Source: Janthinobacterium sp. 1_2014MBL_MicDiv (GTDB lineage Bacteria > Pseudomonadota > Gammaproteobacteria > Burkholderiales > Burkholderiaceae_D). Taken from it: a stretch of DNA of 64,000 nt. Location of the stretch: contig NZ_CP011319.1 in assembly GCF_001865675.1 (NCBI RefSeq), forward strand, positions 2,232,001-2,296,000, given 5' to 3'. A program made the position numbers and the translations under genes. This document shows positions 9,920 to 17,962 of the stretch, piece after piece (the stretch's first letter is position 1; every line of letters starts with the position of its first letter). Under the pieces are notes generated by a model. The model made no database searches. It was not told the DNA's origin and saw only the letters and a list, made by a program, of their open reading frames with translations.

Positions 9920-10147
9920 ATGAACAAGGTCACGCTTGAGTACTCGGTCGTTACCAATCCCGACACATTTGTCGGCTTCAAGTATTACGTCAAGGCGGGA
10001 CAGGCATTCGACGCCGACGATTTCGCCTATTCCTACAAGTTGAACCGCTCCGACCTCGATCCGGACAGCGTGCTGGCGACCCGCGAAGCGGCGGCGAACC
10101 TGTTGCCTGGCGAGTGGCTGACGGTGTCGCATTCGATTGCTGCGTAG
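9920..10147 (+). CDS. Small hypothetical protein (75 aa)
   Basis: ATG 9920 has a GAGG ribosome site 6-9 nt upstream. A longer reading from 9887 would begin inside the leader and is less likely. The product is acidic and soluble, with no signal peptide or membrane segment; the middle contains FVGFKYYVKAGQAFDADDFAYSY. It diverges from the toroid gene. I do not recognise the family. Confidence 0.55.
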   Translation: MNKVTLEYSVVTNPDTFVGFKYYVKAGQAFDADDFAYSYKLNRSDLDPDSVLATREAAANLLPGEWLTVSHSIAA

Positions 10148-10229
10148 CCTGTCTTCCTGTTTTACGCTTGTGCCACTTTGACGGGCCCGCCAAGGACCGA
10201 TGCACCTGACTCTTACAGTATTTCCTGAG

Positions 10230-10617
10230 ATGTCCATTGTTCCAACGCTGGCAGAACATGCCGAAGCGCTCGCCACGCTGGTGAGCGAAAACCGTGGACA
10301 CCGGCACTTGCCTGTCCGCCGTGGCGCAGCCGGACTCGTTCGGCGAGACGCCAGCCTATCCGCTGGCCGCTGCCGCGCGCGCCGCAGCGGCGCAGTACTG
10401 GAATGGCAGAGTTTCCCGGCACGGTCTTGTGCGCAGCATCCGCCTGAAAGAAATCGACGACGCCGACCGCAAGGCAAAATAGGCTGTTGCCTGGTCCGCC
10501 AATTCCAGGGGGCGGGGCAGCGCCAACGCGTCGCTGCGCGCCATCCTGGTGCTGTCCGGTGGCCGGGATTTACGCACGAAGGCGTGTTGCGGCAATGAAG
10601 TTGTTAAATGGGGCTGA
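10230..10617 (+). pseudogene. Decayed GNAT (RimJ/RimL-like) acetyltransferase
   Basis: Fragments of a GNAT N-acetyltransferase appear in order but in different frames. MSIVPTLAEHAEALATLVSENR starts at 10230. SIRLKEIDDADRKAK lies in the +1 frame and ends at a TAG at 10480-10482; KIGCCLVRQFQG follows in the first frame. GRGSANASLRAILVL is back in the second frame. Finally the C-terminal motif GFTHEGVLRQ appears at about 10565-10594 with the preceding conserved segment deleted. In intact family members these lie on one frame of about 180 residues. At least three frame changes plus an internal deletion make this a dead gene rather than a sequencing slip. Confidence 0.7.
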
Positions 10618-10780
10618 TGGTTTGCCGTGGACGGATTTTGCGCCGGCTGGTGCGGCATTCCATTATGACGGTGTTTCCGAATTGTTGAAATTGCGCGGCC
10701 GTTGGTCATTGTTCACGCAGAATGGAGTGGATATAATGACGGCGGCGTGTAATCCGATGATCGATAAGGATGGCGCGTGA
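10595..10780 (+). CDS. Possible small protein (61 aa), doubtful
   Basis: An open frame starts at ATG 10595, inside the end of the acetyltransferase remnant, and stops at 10780. No ribosome binding site precedes the ATG. The translation (MKLLNGADGLPWTDFAPAGA at its start) has no recognisable motif. It may be a decayed piece of another gene. Confidence 0.22.
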   Translation: MKLLNGADGLPWTDFAPAGAAFHYDGVSELLKLRGRWSLFTQNGVDIMTAACNPMIDKDGA

Positions 10781-10821
10781 AAAAATTATTCCATGTAATT
10801 GTCCTATATTTTAAGGAATCA

Positions 10822-11115
10822 ATGAAACGTATCCTTTCTGTTTGTATGTTAATGTCGGTAATGTCGGTAATGGCTGGATGCGCAACCTCCAGTACCGGAC
10901 CAGTTGCGGCTGGACCTGATACCTTTGTTGTGTCTCGTCAAGCTGGTGCATTTCCGAGCGGAAGGGAGCCACTCCTGGCAGAAGCCCTTGTTGAGGCGAA
11001 TGCCAAGTGTGCGACTGTCGGTAAAACAATGAAGTTGTTATCGACCGTTGAAAATCCGGGCCCTTATGTCTTCGGAAACTATCCGAAGGCTACTGTTGTA
11101 TTCTCGTGTGCCTAA
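10822..11115 (+). CDS. Small putative lipoprotein (97 aa)
   Basis: ATG 10822 is preceded by AAGGA at the right distance and gives a lipoprotein signal peptide with lipobox VMAGC, cleaved before the Cys at about residue 19. A GTG at 10777 would place extra residues before the signal and is unlikely. The mature part is about 79 residues with two further Cys and no recognised domain. Base composition is clearly more AT-rich than the flanking housekeeping genes. It is followed 33 nt later by another small lipoprotein gene, probably co-transcribed. Confidence 0.7.
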   Translation: MKRILSVCMLMSVMSVMAGCATSSTGPVAAGPDTFVVSRQAGAFPSGREPLLAEALVEANAKCATVGKTMKLLSTVENPGPYVFGNYPKATVVFSCA

Positions 11116-11148
11116 TTAAAAATAAAATTCAATTGGATATGGATTAGC

Positions 11149-11454
11149 ATGAAGAAATCTGTTTTTGCCTCATTTGTCTTGGTGACAGTTTTATCCGGCT
11201 GCGCGACGCAGCTCGATGCTGGTGCGGAAAAAGTACGCATAGTAACGGCTACGCAAAAAGACGATTGTGAATCGTTGGGCGTCGTTAGCACAGATCAGCA
11301 ACTGGGACTCAATAAAGCCTCCAATTCAATGAATAAGGCGATTAATGAAGTTGCGCGACGGGGCGGTAATGCGATATTTTTGGTGTCGACGGGAACGAGC
11401 GGTCTGGATGGTGTCGCAGTCACTGCCGAAGCTTTGCGCTGCAAAAGCCGCTAA
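11149..11454 (+). CDS. Small lipoprotein, DUF4156-like (101 aa)
   Basis: A signal peptide with lipobox LSGC is followed by a mature domain containing CESLGVVST and an Ala/Asn-rich segment ending RGGNAIFLVS, the pattern of DUF4156 envelope lipoproteins. The function of the family is unknown. A Cys pair (CESLG and the C-terminal LRCKSR) could form a disulfide in the periplasm. It is low in GC like its upstream neighbour and likely in the same transcript. Confidence 0.72.
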   Translation: MKKSVFASFVLVTVLSGCATQLDAGAEKVRIVTATQKDDCESLGVVSTDQQLGLNKASNSMNKAINEVARRGGNAIFLVSTGTSGLDGVAVTAEALRCKSR

Positions 11455-11509
11455 TTGTTTCTATTTGAAGTCTGAAGGCCCCGCCGATACCGCCGAGGCC
11501 TGATTTTTC

Positions 11510-11536
11510 CGCTACTGCCCGAGTCGGGCAGTAGCG
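11510..11536. repeat. Perfect 27-bp inverted repeat
   Basis: CGCTACTGCCCGA and its exact complement flank a single central G at 11523. As RNA it would form an 11-bp stem with loop GAGTC. No T-run follows on either strand in the correct direction, so it is not a typical rho-independent terminator. It lies between the convergent DUF4156-like gene and the 132-aa gene. Confidence 0.7.
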
Positions 11537-11658
11537 ATAGCAGCGACGCCAGCGATTATTTGGCATATGCTGGTCGCGCAACCGTGTGCGGCCACACGAA
11601 CCGCTGACTTTCACATCGATGCTTTCTTCGCCTGGTGCACTGCCCAGTCATTTCCCTA

Positions 11659-12057
11659 CTATTTCCCCGGCGGGCACACTGGCGCAAACCAGGCCCGCAG
11701 CTCCGCCTCGGCCTGCTGCGCAGTTGCCTGCGTCAAGGTCAGCACGATGATCTTTTCCTGCGCCGGCCGGCTCCCGTCGCCATCGGCCAGCTCGATGGCC
11801 TGCTCGAAGCTCGTGTAGCCGTGGCCGCATTCGCGCGGGCATTGCTGCACGATGCGCGCCGCCTTGCCGGCGATCCTGTCAGCCAGATTGACGATGGGAT
11901 TGCCGTCATAAAATGGCTGGCCGTTGGCAAAGGCGGTGCGCAGATAGGGCGCGCACTGGCCGTCGAGGAAGGCCAGGCGCGCCTGCCAGTACGCTTGCAC
12001 GGCCGCATATACGGCGTGGTCGTCGAGAAAATCGGCAAACAGGAAGTCGTTCATCAT
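11659..12057 (-). CDS. Hypothetical protein (132 aa)
   Basis: A soluble, helix-rich protein starting MMNDFLFADFLDDH, with no signal peptide or transmembrane segment. It contains CPRECGHGYTSFEQA in the middle and an Ala/Gln-rich C-terminal helix. It begins 11 nt after the stop of the large membrane-protein gene and is the last gene of a three-gene minus-strand operon. Function unknown. Confidence 0.6.
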   Translation of the reverse strand: MMNDFLFADFLDDHAVYAAVQAYWQARLAFLDGQCAPYLRTAFANGQPFYDGNPIVNLADRIAGKAARIVQQCPRECGHGYTSFEQAIELADGDGSRPAQEKIIVLTLTQATAQQAEAELRAWFAPVCPPGK

Positions 12058-12068
12058 GGTTTCTGCGG

Positions 12069-13778
12069 CTAGATGCCGAACACTTTCAATAGGGCGTCCG
12101 TCAAACCCTCGAACCAGCTGCCCACCTTGCCCGGCTGCTTGCCGTGGCGCGGGGTTTCTTCGTACAGGTAGACGCCGTTGTCGCCGTCGAAGCGGTCGTT
12201 GAGCAGCGCCTGCTGGCCGCGCAAATACGGGATGAAGGTTTCGCTGCGCAGGGTCGAGTACAGCACGTCGGTGCTAAATCCCAGGGTGGCGGACTGGCTG
12301 ATGGAGCGGCCCTGGCCCGCGCGTTCCAGGCGCACGCCGCGGCAGCCACGCACGACCAGGGTGACGGGGCCGCGAAAGACGATGAAGCGCAGCTGCAGGG
12401 TAAGCCAGGCGTGCAGGCTGCCCAGGCGCCAGTGGCTGGACATTGCCAGCGGCTGGCCGGCGTCGCAGAGCAATCCCACGAGGCCCCGAGGCTGGAACAC
12501 CAGCGCGCTGCCGGCCGGCAGGTGGACGATGGCCACTTCCAGCAGCGGATCGTCGCTGGCGGAAATCGTCACGGACGCCGGCTCGTCACTGTGCAAACGC
12601 GTCAGCGCCACCATGCCGGCCGCCAGGCTGGTCAACGGAAAGCGCCAGTCCAGCAACCACTGCGTGCGCTTGCGCGTGCTGACGGGCGACGATTGCAGGT
12701 ATTCGGGGTGGATCAGCATGACCTGGCCCGGCGCCAGCCGCAGCGCCTGCGACACGGCGGAGATGCGCGACTCGCCAGGCAGCGATGGCGACAGCGGCAG
12801 GGCGCCGCCCGCCAGTTGCAGCTCGCGCGCGATCGACAGCGGCTGCAAACGCGAGGCGAGGGGCGCCAGCACGAAGTAAAAGAAGGCCTTGATCGCCAGC
12901 GGCAGCAGGATGGCCGACAGCACCAGCAGGGCGGCCGTGGGTGCCACGTCGAGCACGGGAGCGCGCCAGCGGCCGATCCAGTTGCGCGCCAGCTGCGTCT
13001 CGGTGGCCGCCATCGCCGCATGCATGGGCGCCAGCGCCCCTGTCAGCGCCGCATGATCGATGGCAAATGGCGCGGGCCGGGCGGCGTTGGTGGCGTCGCT
13101 GGTGCGCGCGCGCTGCGCCAGCCAGGCCCGGTACGCTTGCAGGTTGATTTCGCGCAAGCGCTGGCCTTGCGCTTCGAGCCGCGACAGCTGCGCGTAAGCG
13201 TCGCTGCCGGGCAGGCGCGCCGCCAGCGGATGCTGCGCTTCAAGCTGCTGGCGCTGGCGTATGTTTTGCTGCAATGCGGCATAGGCGCTGACGTGCGCCG
13301 CGTGCAGGCGCGCCAGCGTGTGCCGCGCATCCTCGCCGCTGATGGCGGCCTGCAGGGCAAGCAGGTAGCGCGCTTCCTGCGCCAGCACTTCGATCTCCAC
13401 GCGGCGCCTGGCCTCTTCCTGCGCATGGGCGGCCAGGACGCCGGCGTCGGGCAGGGGAATGGTAAACAGCGACGGTTGCTGCTGCGCGCGCAAGGCGGCC
13501 AATTGCGTTTGCACTTCGCTCAGGCGGGCCGCGATGGCCGCTTGCGAGGCGTGTGTCAGGGCGTGCATGCGGGCCGTGGCGGCACCGGCCAGGCTGGCGC
13601 CATGGCCGTCGGCCGTGACGGACGCCAGCCTCAGCGCGGCGATGGCATCGCTGCTGGCGCTGTAGGCGCGCCATTCGGCCAGCAACAGGCGTCCGGCCAG
13701 CAGGATGACGATGAACAGCGCGAACTGCAGCGCATGGCGCAGCAGGAAGCGCAGGATGGCCGTCAGCAGCTGGCGCAA
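12069..13778 (-). CDS. Two-segment membrane protein with coiled-coil domain, unknown function
   Basis: 569 residues. A membrane helix at about 14-33 is followed by a long Ala/Gln/Arg-rich helical, coiled-coil region (about 40-250, presumably periplasmic). A second hydrophobic segment (about 280-310, APTAALLVLSAILLPLAIKA) leads into a cytosolic beta-rich C-terminal domain that includes VTLVVRGCRGVRLE. No good ATG exists near the 5' end; TTG 13778 fits best, with GAGG about 10 nt upstream and the previous gene's stop 12 nt away. The C-terminal domain loosely recalls AIM24-like beta folds. I cannot assign a function. Confidence 0.65.
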   Translation of the reverse strand: MRQLLTAILRFLLRHALQFALFIVILLAGRLLLAEWRAYSASSDAIAALRLASVTADGHGASLAGAATARMHALTHASQAAIAARLSEVQTQLAALRAQQQPSLFTIPLPDAGVLAAHAQEEARRRVEIEVLAQEARYLLALQAAISGEDARHTLARLHAAHVSAYAALQQNIRQRQQLEAQHPLAARLPGSDAYAQLSRLEAQGQRLREINLQAYRAWLAQRARTSDATNAARPAPFAIDHAALTGALAPMHAAMAATETQLARNWIGRWRAPVLDVAPTAALLVLSAILLPLAIKAFFYFVLAPLASRLQPLSIARELQLAGGALPLSPSLPGESRISAVSQALRLAPGQVMLIHPEYLQSSPVSTRKRTQWLLDWRFPLTSLAAGMVALTRLHSDEPASVTISASDDPLLEVAIVHLPAGSALVFQPRGLVGLLCDAGQPLAMSSHWRLGSLHAWLTLQLRFIVFRGPVTLVVRGCRGVRLERAGQGRSISQSATLGFSTDVLYSTLRSETFIPYLRGQQALLNDRFDGDNGVYLYEETPRHGKQPGKVGSWFEGLTDALLKVFGI

Positions 13779-13790
13779 GGAGAGCGCGCC

Positions 13791-14510
13791 TCAGCTTGCC
13801 GCGCTATCGGCGTCGGCGCAGCATTTCTTGTACTTCTTGCCGCTGCCGCAGTGGCAAGGGTCGTTGCGGCCCGTCTTCGGCACTTCGCGCAGCACAGTGG
13901 CGCCGGGCTGGTGCTGTACCTGGCTTTTCAGGTGGCGCTGGCGGGCCCAGGCCGCGTTGATGGCGATGACGGCGGGAATCACGCCATCCATGGCCGTTTC
14001 GGCCGCATCGTCGTCGAGTTCGCTGGCCGTGGCCAGGTGCTGGAACGGCGCCAGGTATTGCGGATGGCTGACGGCGAGGGCCGCCCACTGGGGCTTGTCC
14101 AGGGTCGTGCCCAGGATAAAACCGGCGCACCAGGCGGGCACGCTCCATTCGGGGCCGCAGACGTAGATCGGTTCGAAGCTGTCCGGGTCCTTCGCCAGCC
14201 ATTCGACCATGTAGCCATGGTGGCGCTGCGCCAGGGCGGCGGCCCGTTCGCTGTCCGCGTCCTGTGCCGGCGCGGCGCTGCCGGCCGCCTTGTCCCATAC
14301 CCAGGGCAACCATTGTTCAGGCGCGATTTGCTTCGGGCTCAGGGCCACGGCCGTGAGGAAACCTTCCAGCATCGACACGTCCATGGCGGCACCGGCCAGG
14401 GCTGGCGCCGCCAGCAGGGTGTCGAGTTCGGCGTATTCGTCGTCGGAGAGGGGCGTGGTGGTGGACATGCTGGACATGGGATTCTTCTGTAATGTGGGTG
14501 GAGTGGCCAT
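13791..14510 (-). CDS. UPF0149 (YecA/YgfB)-family protein with SEC-C zinc motif
   Basis: 239 residues. The first half matches the UPF0149 helical domain ([20 protein letters not shown] then [10 protein letters not shown]). The C-terminus ends with the SEC-C metal-binding motif [18 protein letters not shown], the same CxCxnCC zinc site as in SecA. Such proteins (E. coli YecA) bind zinc and associate with ribosomes or the Sec machinery, but the exact role is unclear. The true start may be one of the Met at residues 12 or 15, since the first dozen residues look untranslated. First gene of the three-gene operon. Confidence 0.85.
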   Translation of the reverse strand: MATPPTLQKNPMSSMSTTTPLSDDEYAELDTLLAAPALAGAAMDVSMLEGFLTAVALSPKQIAPEQWLPWVWDKAAGSAAPAQDADSERAAALAQRHHGYMVEWLAKDPDSFEPIYVCGPEWSVPAWCAGFILGTTLDKPQWAALAVSHPQYLAPFQHLATASELDDDAAETAMDGVIPAVIAINAAWARQRHLKSQVQHQPGATVLREVPKTGRNDPCHCGSGKKYKKCCADADSAAS

Positions 14511-14563
14511 CGGCCCTGGCGGTATTGTACCGCCCGGCCAGGGGGAAACGGTGGCCGGAATGA

Positions 14564-14591
14564 AAAACGGCGGCCCGCAGGCCGCCGTTTT
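14564..14591 (-). terminator. Bidirectional rho-independent terminator
   Basis: An 11-12-bp stem (AAAACGGCGGC / GCCGCCGTTTT) with a 6-nt loop. Read on the minus strand it ends in five T and lies 18 nt after the stop of the POT transporter gene, separating it from the SEC-C gene operon. Confidence 0.9.
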
Positions 14592-14608
14592 GATCTAAAA
14601 CAAGACGC

Positions 14609-16114
14609 TTATTTCACGCCGTGCATCAGTTTGTTGATCAACGGTGCGATCAGGAACAGCACGACGCCGGCGCCCAGCAGGGACCAGAAGCCGAAGGTGT
14701 AGCCGGACAGGGCCGACTGCACCGACATGCCGCTTTCGCCGCTGACGTGGCTGGCGAAGATGCCCGACAGGTTGTTGCCGATACCGGTCGACAGGAACCA
14801 GCCGCCCATGCCCAGGCCCACCAGGCGCACTGGCGCCAGCTTGGTGACCATCGACAGGCCGATAGGCGACAGGCACAGCTCACCGATCGATTGCAGCACA
14901 TAGACGGTGGTCAGGGTCCAGAACGGGATCTTGTTGTCGGCGCCAACCAGGCTCGACAGAGCGAAGATCAGCAGGCCGAAGGCCAGCGCATTGCCCAGCA
15001 AGCCCAGGCCGAACTTGCGCGGGATCGATGGATTGACGTTGTGGCGCGCCAGGAAGACCCAGACGGCGGCGATGATCGGGGCGAAGACGATGATGGCCAC
15101 CGAGTTGACGGTCTGGAAGTAGGCGGTCGGGAAGATCCAGAAGCCCAGGTCGCGGTTGACGATCTTGTCAGCCAGGAAGGTGAACGAGCTGCCTGCCTGT
15201 TCGAAGAACATCCAGAACAGGATGTTGAAGACAAAGATCAGCAGCATGGCGATGACGCGGTCGCGCGCCACCTTGCCGTTGCGGATGCCTTCGATCATTA
15301 GCATCACGGCCAGGCCGATGAACAGCACGGTCAGGACGATTTGCAGTTTTTGCGCGCCCACGGTCAGCAGGAAGTACACGAGCGGGATCACGCACAGCGA
15401 GCCGAGGGCTACCCAGATGACGCGCATCGGGTTGCCGGCACCGGTTTCCGGTGCGCCGATGCCCTTCAGGGCGCGGCGGCCGATGGCGAACCATACCAGG
15501 CTGATGATCATGCCGAAGCCGGAAGCCATGAAGACCATCTTGTACGAAGGCATGGCGCTGGTGCCGAAGATCGATTCGGCCAGCCACTGGGTGAAGACAG
15601 GGGCGACCATGGCGCCCATGTTGATGCCCATGTAGAAGATCGTGAAGCCACTGTCGCGGCGCGGATCGGCTGTCGTGTACAGCTTGCCGACCATGGTCGA
15701 GATGTTCGGCTTGAACATGCCGTTACCGACGATCACGGTGGCCAGGCCCAGGTTGAAGATGTCCTGGTTCGGTACCGAGATGCAGAACAGGCCGGCAGCC
15801 ATGAAGACGGCGCCCAGCAGGATCGAGCGCTGGTAACCGATGACCCGGTCGGCGATGTAGCCGCCGAACAGGGCGCCGGCGTACACCAGCGCGAGGAAGG
15901 AACCGTAGGTAAGGTTGGCCGCTGCCTGTCCCGAACCGTCGCCACCGTGGAACTGGGCCACGATGTACAGTACCAGCGCCCAGCGAACTCCGTAGAACGC
16001 GAAGCGCTCCCAGAATTCAGTCATGAACAACATCCACAATGGGCTTGGATGGCCCATAATCTGCTTGAACTCGGGAATAACGGCTTCCTTGTTGGGCGTA
16101 GTCGCACCGCTCAT
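14609..16114 (-). CDS. POT-family proton-dependent di/tripeptide transporter
   Basis: A 501-residue major-facilitator protein with about 12-14 membrane helices. The POT/PTR2 signature is clear: the ExxER proton-coupling motif in TEFWERFAFYG near residues 33-43, GGYIADR after helix 2, and the second PTR2 signature FTIFYMGINMGA. The family imports di- and tripeptides with H+. The start has a near-perfect AGGAGGA ribosome site 7 nt upstream. Monocistronic, with its own terminator. Confidence 0.93.
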   Translation of the reverse strand: MSGATTPNKEAVIPEFKQIMGHPSPLWMLFMTEFWERFAFYGVRWALVLYIVAQFHGGDGSGQAAANLTYGSFLALVYAGALFGGYIADRVIGYQRSILLGAVFMAAGLFCISVPNQDIFNLGLATVIVGNGMFKPNISTMVGKLYTTADPRRDSGFTIFYMGINMGAMVAPVFTQWLAESIFGTSAMPSYKMVFMASGFGMIISLVWFAIGRRALKGIGAPETGAGNPMRVIWVALGSLCVIPLVYFLLTVGAQKLQIVLTVLFIGLAVMLMIEGIRNGKVARDRVIAMLLIFVFNILFWMFFEQAGSSFTFLADKIVNRDLGFWIFPTAYFQTVNSVAIIVFAPIIAAVWVFLARHNVNPSIPRKFGLGLLGNALAFGLLIFALSSLVGADNKIPFWTLTTVYVLQSIGELCLSPIGLSMVTKLAPVRLVGLGMGGWFLSTGIGNNLSGIFASHVSGESGMSVQSALSGYTFGFWSLLGAGVVLFLIAPLINKLMHGVK

Positions 16115-16427
16115 GCGGTTCCTCCTGAAAAATTATTATAGTCAATCGATAAAACAAACTTATGGAAGCCTGCCGGGCTGCGGGCACTCTCATGAAGAAC
16201 CGACCACACGGGAATTCCAATAGGCTGGCATTCTAATCTACAAATTGCGCTGAGCGAAGGTTTCCATTCGCATTAGCAAGAATGACTGTTTCATATTAGT
16301 CAAACCGGTTTGCATGCAAGGGGCGATCGCGGCGATTTTGCGGCACCACAGCACAACTTGCCTGACTTGTCGTATATTGCTAGTGCAATACCTTCGAGCA
16401 TCGATTTTTAAAGGGATTTTTCGCATT
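16115..16427. other. Divergent intergenic region between the POT transporter gene and ppnN
   Basis: About 310 nt, more AT-rich than the genes on either side. It holds the AGGAGGA ribosome site of the transporter (minus strand) and the AAAGGGA site of ppnN (plus strand). Promoters for both genes should lie here, but I see no convincing -35/-10 pair. An in-frame upstream ATG at 16314 extends the ppnN frame but lacks support. Confidence 0.6.
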
Positions 16428-17798
16428 ATGGAACACGACGTTATCGATACTCTGGTTTCACCGGAAGGCCGCCTGGACGTGCTCTCCAAGACTGAAGTCA
16501 ACAAACTGCTCGACACCAGCCAGGGCGGCCTGTACAACACGTTCCGCCGCTGCGCGCTGGCGGTGCTCAATTGCGGCAGCACCATCGACGATGGCCGCGC
16601 CTTGCTTGAGCGATATCAATCGTTTGAAATTTCCATCATCCAGCGCGAGCGCGGCATCAAGCTCGACATCAAGGGCGCGCCGGCCATCGCCTTTGTCGAC
16701 GGCAAGATGATCAAGGGTATACACGAACATCTGTTTGCCGTCTTGCGCGATATCATCTTCGTCAGCGATGAAGTCACGGGCAATCCGAAATTCGACTTGC
16801 AGAGCACGGAAGGCGTGACGGACGCCGTCTTCCACATCCTGCGCAATGCCAACGTGCTGCAAACCCAGCTCAACCCGAACCTGGTCGTGTGCTGGGGCGG
16901 CCACTCGATCAACCGCGCCGAATACAATTATTCGAAGGAAGTGGGCTACCAGCTGGGCTTGCGCGGCCTCGACATCTGCACCGGCTGCGGCCCGGGCGCC
17001 ATGAAGGGCCCGATGAAGGGCGCCACCATCGGCCACGCCAAGCAGCGCCTGCACAATGGCCGCTACCTGGGCATCACGGAGCCGGGCATCATCGCGGCCG
17101 AATCGCCGAACCCCATCGTCAACGATCTGGTCATCATGCCGGACATCGAAAAACGCCTGGAAGCGTTCGTGCGCGCGGGCCACGGCATCGTGGTCTTCCC
17201 CGGCGGCGCCGGCACGGCCGAAGAGATCCTGTATATCCTCGGTATCTTGCTGCACCCGGACAACGCCGACATTCCGTTCCCATTGATTTTCACGGGGCCG
17301 GAAACGTCGCGCGAATATTTCGTGCAGATCAACCAGTTCATCAGCGACACCCTGGGCCCGGAAGCGCAGCAGCGCTACAAGATCATCATCGACGACCCGG
17401 AGCTGGTGGCGCGCGAGATGCTCGAAGGCATACGCCAGGTGCGCGAATTCCGCAAGGCGCACAGCGACGCCTATTACTTCAATTGGCTGCTGAAGATCGA
17501 CCATGAATTCCAGAAGCCGTTCCACCCCACGCATGAAAACATGCGCAACCTGAGCCTGCACAAGAACCAGCCCACGCACTTGCTGGCGGCCCAGCTGCGC
17601 CGCGCGTTTTCCGGCGTGGTGGCGGGCAACGTCAAGGACGACGGCATCCGCTCGATCGAAGAGCACGGCAACTTCGAAATCCACGGCGACAAATCCATCG
17701 CCGGCCCGATGGACGCGCTGCTGGCCTCGTTCGTGGCGCAGCACCGCATGAAGCTGGCGGGCACGGCGTATGTGCCGTGCTATACCGTGATTCAGTAG
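16428..17798 (+). CDS. ppnN: Pyrimidine/purine nucleotide 5'-monophosphate nucleosidase (LOG family)
   Basis: 456 residues when started at ATG 16428, matching E. coli PpnN (454). Order: an N-terminal DUF4478-type domain (VLNCGSTIDD), a central LOG/lysine-decarboxylase-like Rossmann domain with CTGCGPGAMKGPMKGATIG and PGGAGTAEEI, and a C-terminal DUF3412-type domain. PpnN hydrolyses nucleoside monophosphates to base and ribose 5-phosphate; in E. coli it is activated by (p)ppGpp. AAAGGGA precedes the start. Monocistronic, followed by a palindromic repeat and a bidirectional terminator. Confidence 0.93.
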   Translation: MEHDVIDTLVSPEGRLDVLSKTEVNKLLDTSQGGLYNTFRRCALAVLNCGSTIDDGRALLERYQSFEISIIQRERGIKLDIKGAPAIAFVDGKMIKGIHEHLFAVLRDIIFVSDEVTGNPKFDLQSTEGVTDAVFHILRNANVLQTQLNPNLVVCWGGHSINRAEYNYSKEVGYQLGLRGLDICTGCGPGAMKGPMKGATIGHAKQRLHNGRYLGITEPGIIAAESPNPIVNDLVIMPDIEKRLEAFVRAGHGIVVFPGGAGTAEEILYILGILLHPDNADIPFPLIFTGPETSREYFVQINQFISDTLGPEAQQRYKIIIDDPELVAREMLEGIRQVREFRKAHSDAYYFNWLLKIDHEFQKPFHPTHENMRNLSLHKNQPTHLLAAQLRRAFSGVVAGNVKDDGIRSIEEHGNFEIHGDKSIAGPMDALLASFVAQHRMKLAGTAYVPCYTVIQ

Positions 17799-17808
17799 TG
17801 CGGGATGC

Positions 17809-17893
17809 GTAGGTCGGATTGGCGTGCGAGCGCGTCATCCGACATGAATGGCCAACAATGTGTCGGATGACGCGTAGCGCCAATCCGACCTAC
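17809..17893. repeat. 85-bp nested palindromic intergenic repeat (REP-like)
   Basis: The outer arms GTAGGTCGGATTGGCG (17809-17824) and its complement (17878-17893) are perfect over 16 bp. Inner arms CGCGTCATCCGACA (17831-17844) and TGTCGGATGACGCG (17861-17874) are perfect over 14 bp, with a 16-nt loop. The TAGGTCGGAT/ATCCGACCTA ends are of a kind seen in dispersed palindromic repeats of many Proteobacteria. It sits 10 nt after ppnN and can fold as one long cruciform. Confidence 0.82.
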
Positions 17894-17908
17894 GTGGCGA
17901 CAGAAGTG

Positions 17909-17944
17909 AAAAAGCCGCCTGATCGTGCGATCAGGCGGCTTTTT
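17909..17944 (-). terminator. Bidirectional terminator between ppnN and lysS
   Basis: Perfect 17-bp arms beginning AAAAAGCCGCCTGATCG with a 2-nt formal loop and A/T tracts on both sides, lying 18 nt past the lysS stop. It can serve the convergent ppnN and lysS transcripts. Confidence 0.92.
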
Positions 17945-17962
17945 ATTGGCCAGCGTCCGTGC

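Noticed and set aside
12144..14492. A 782-residue plus-strand frame
   Set aside because: Opposite the SEC-C/membrane-protein operon, with a Gln/Arg/Gly-rich shadow composition and no start signals.
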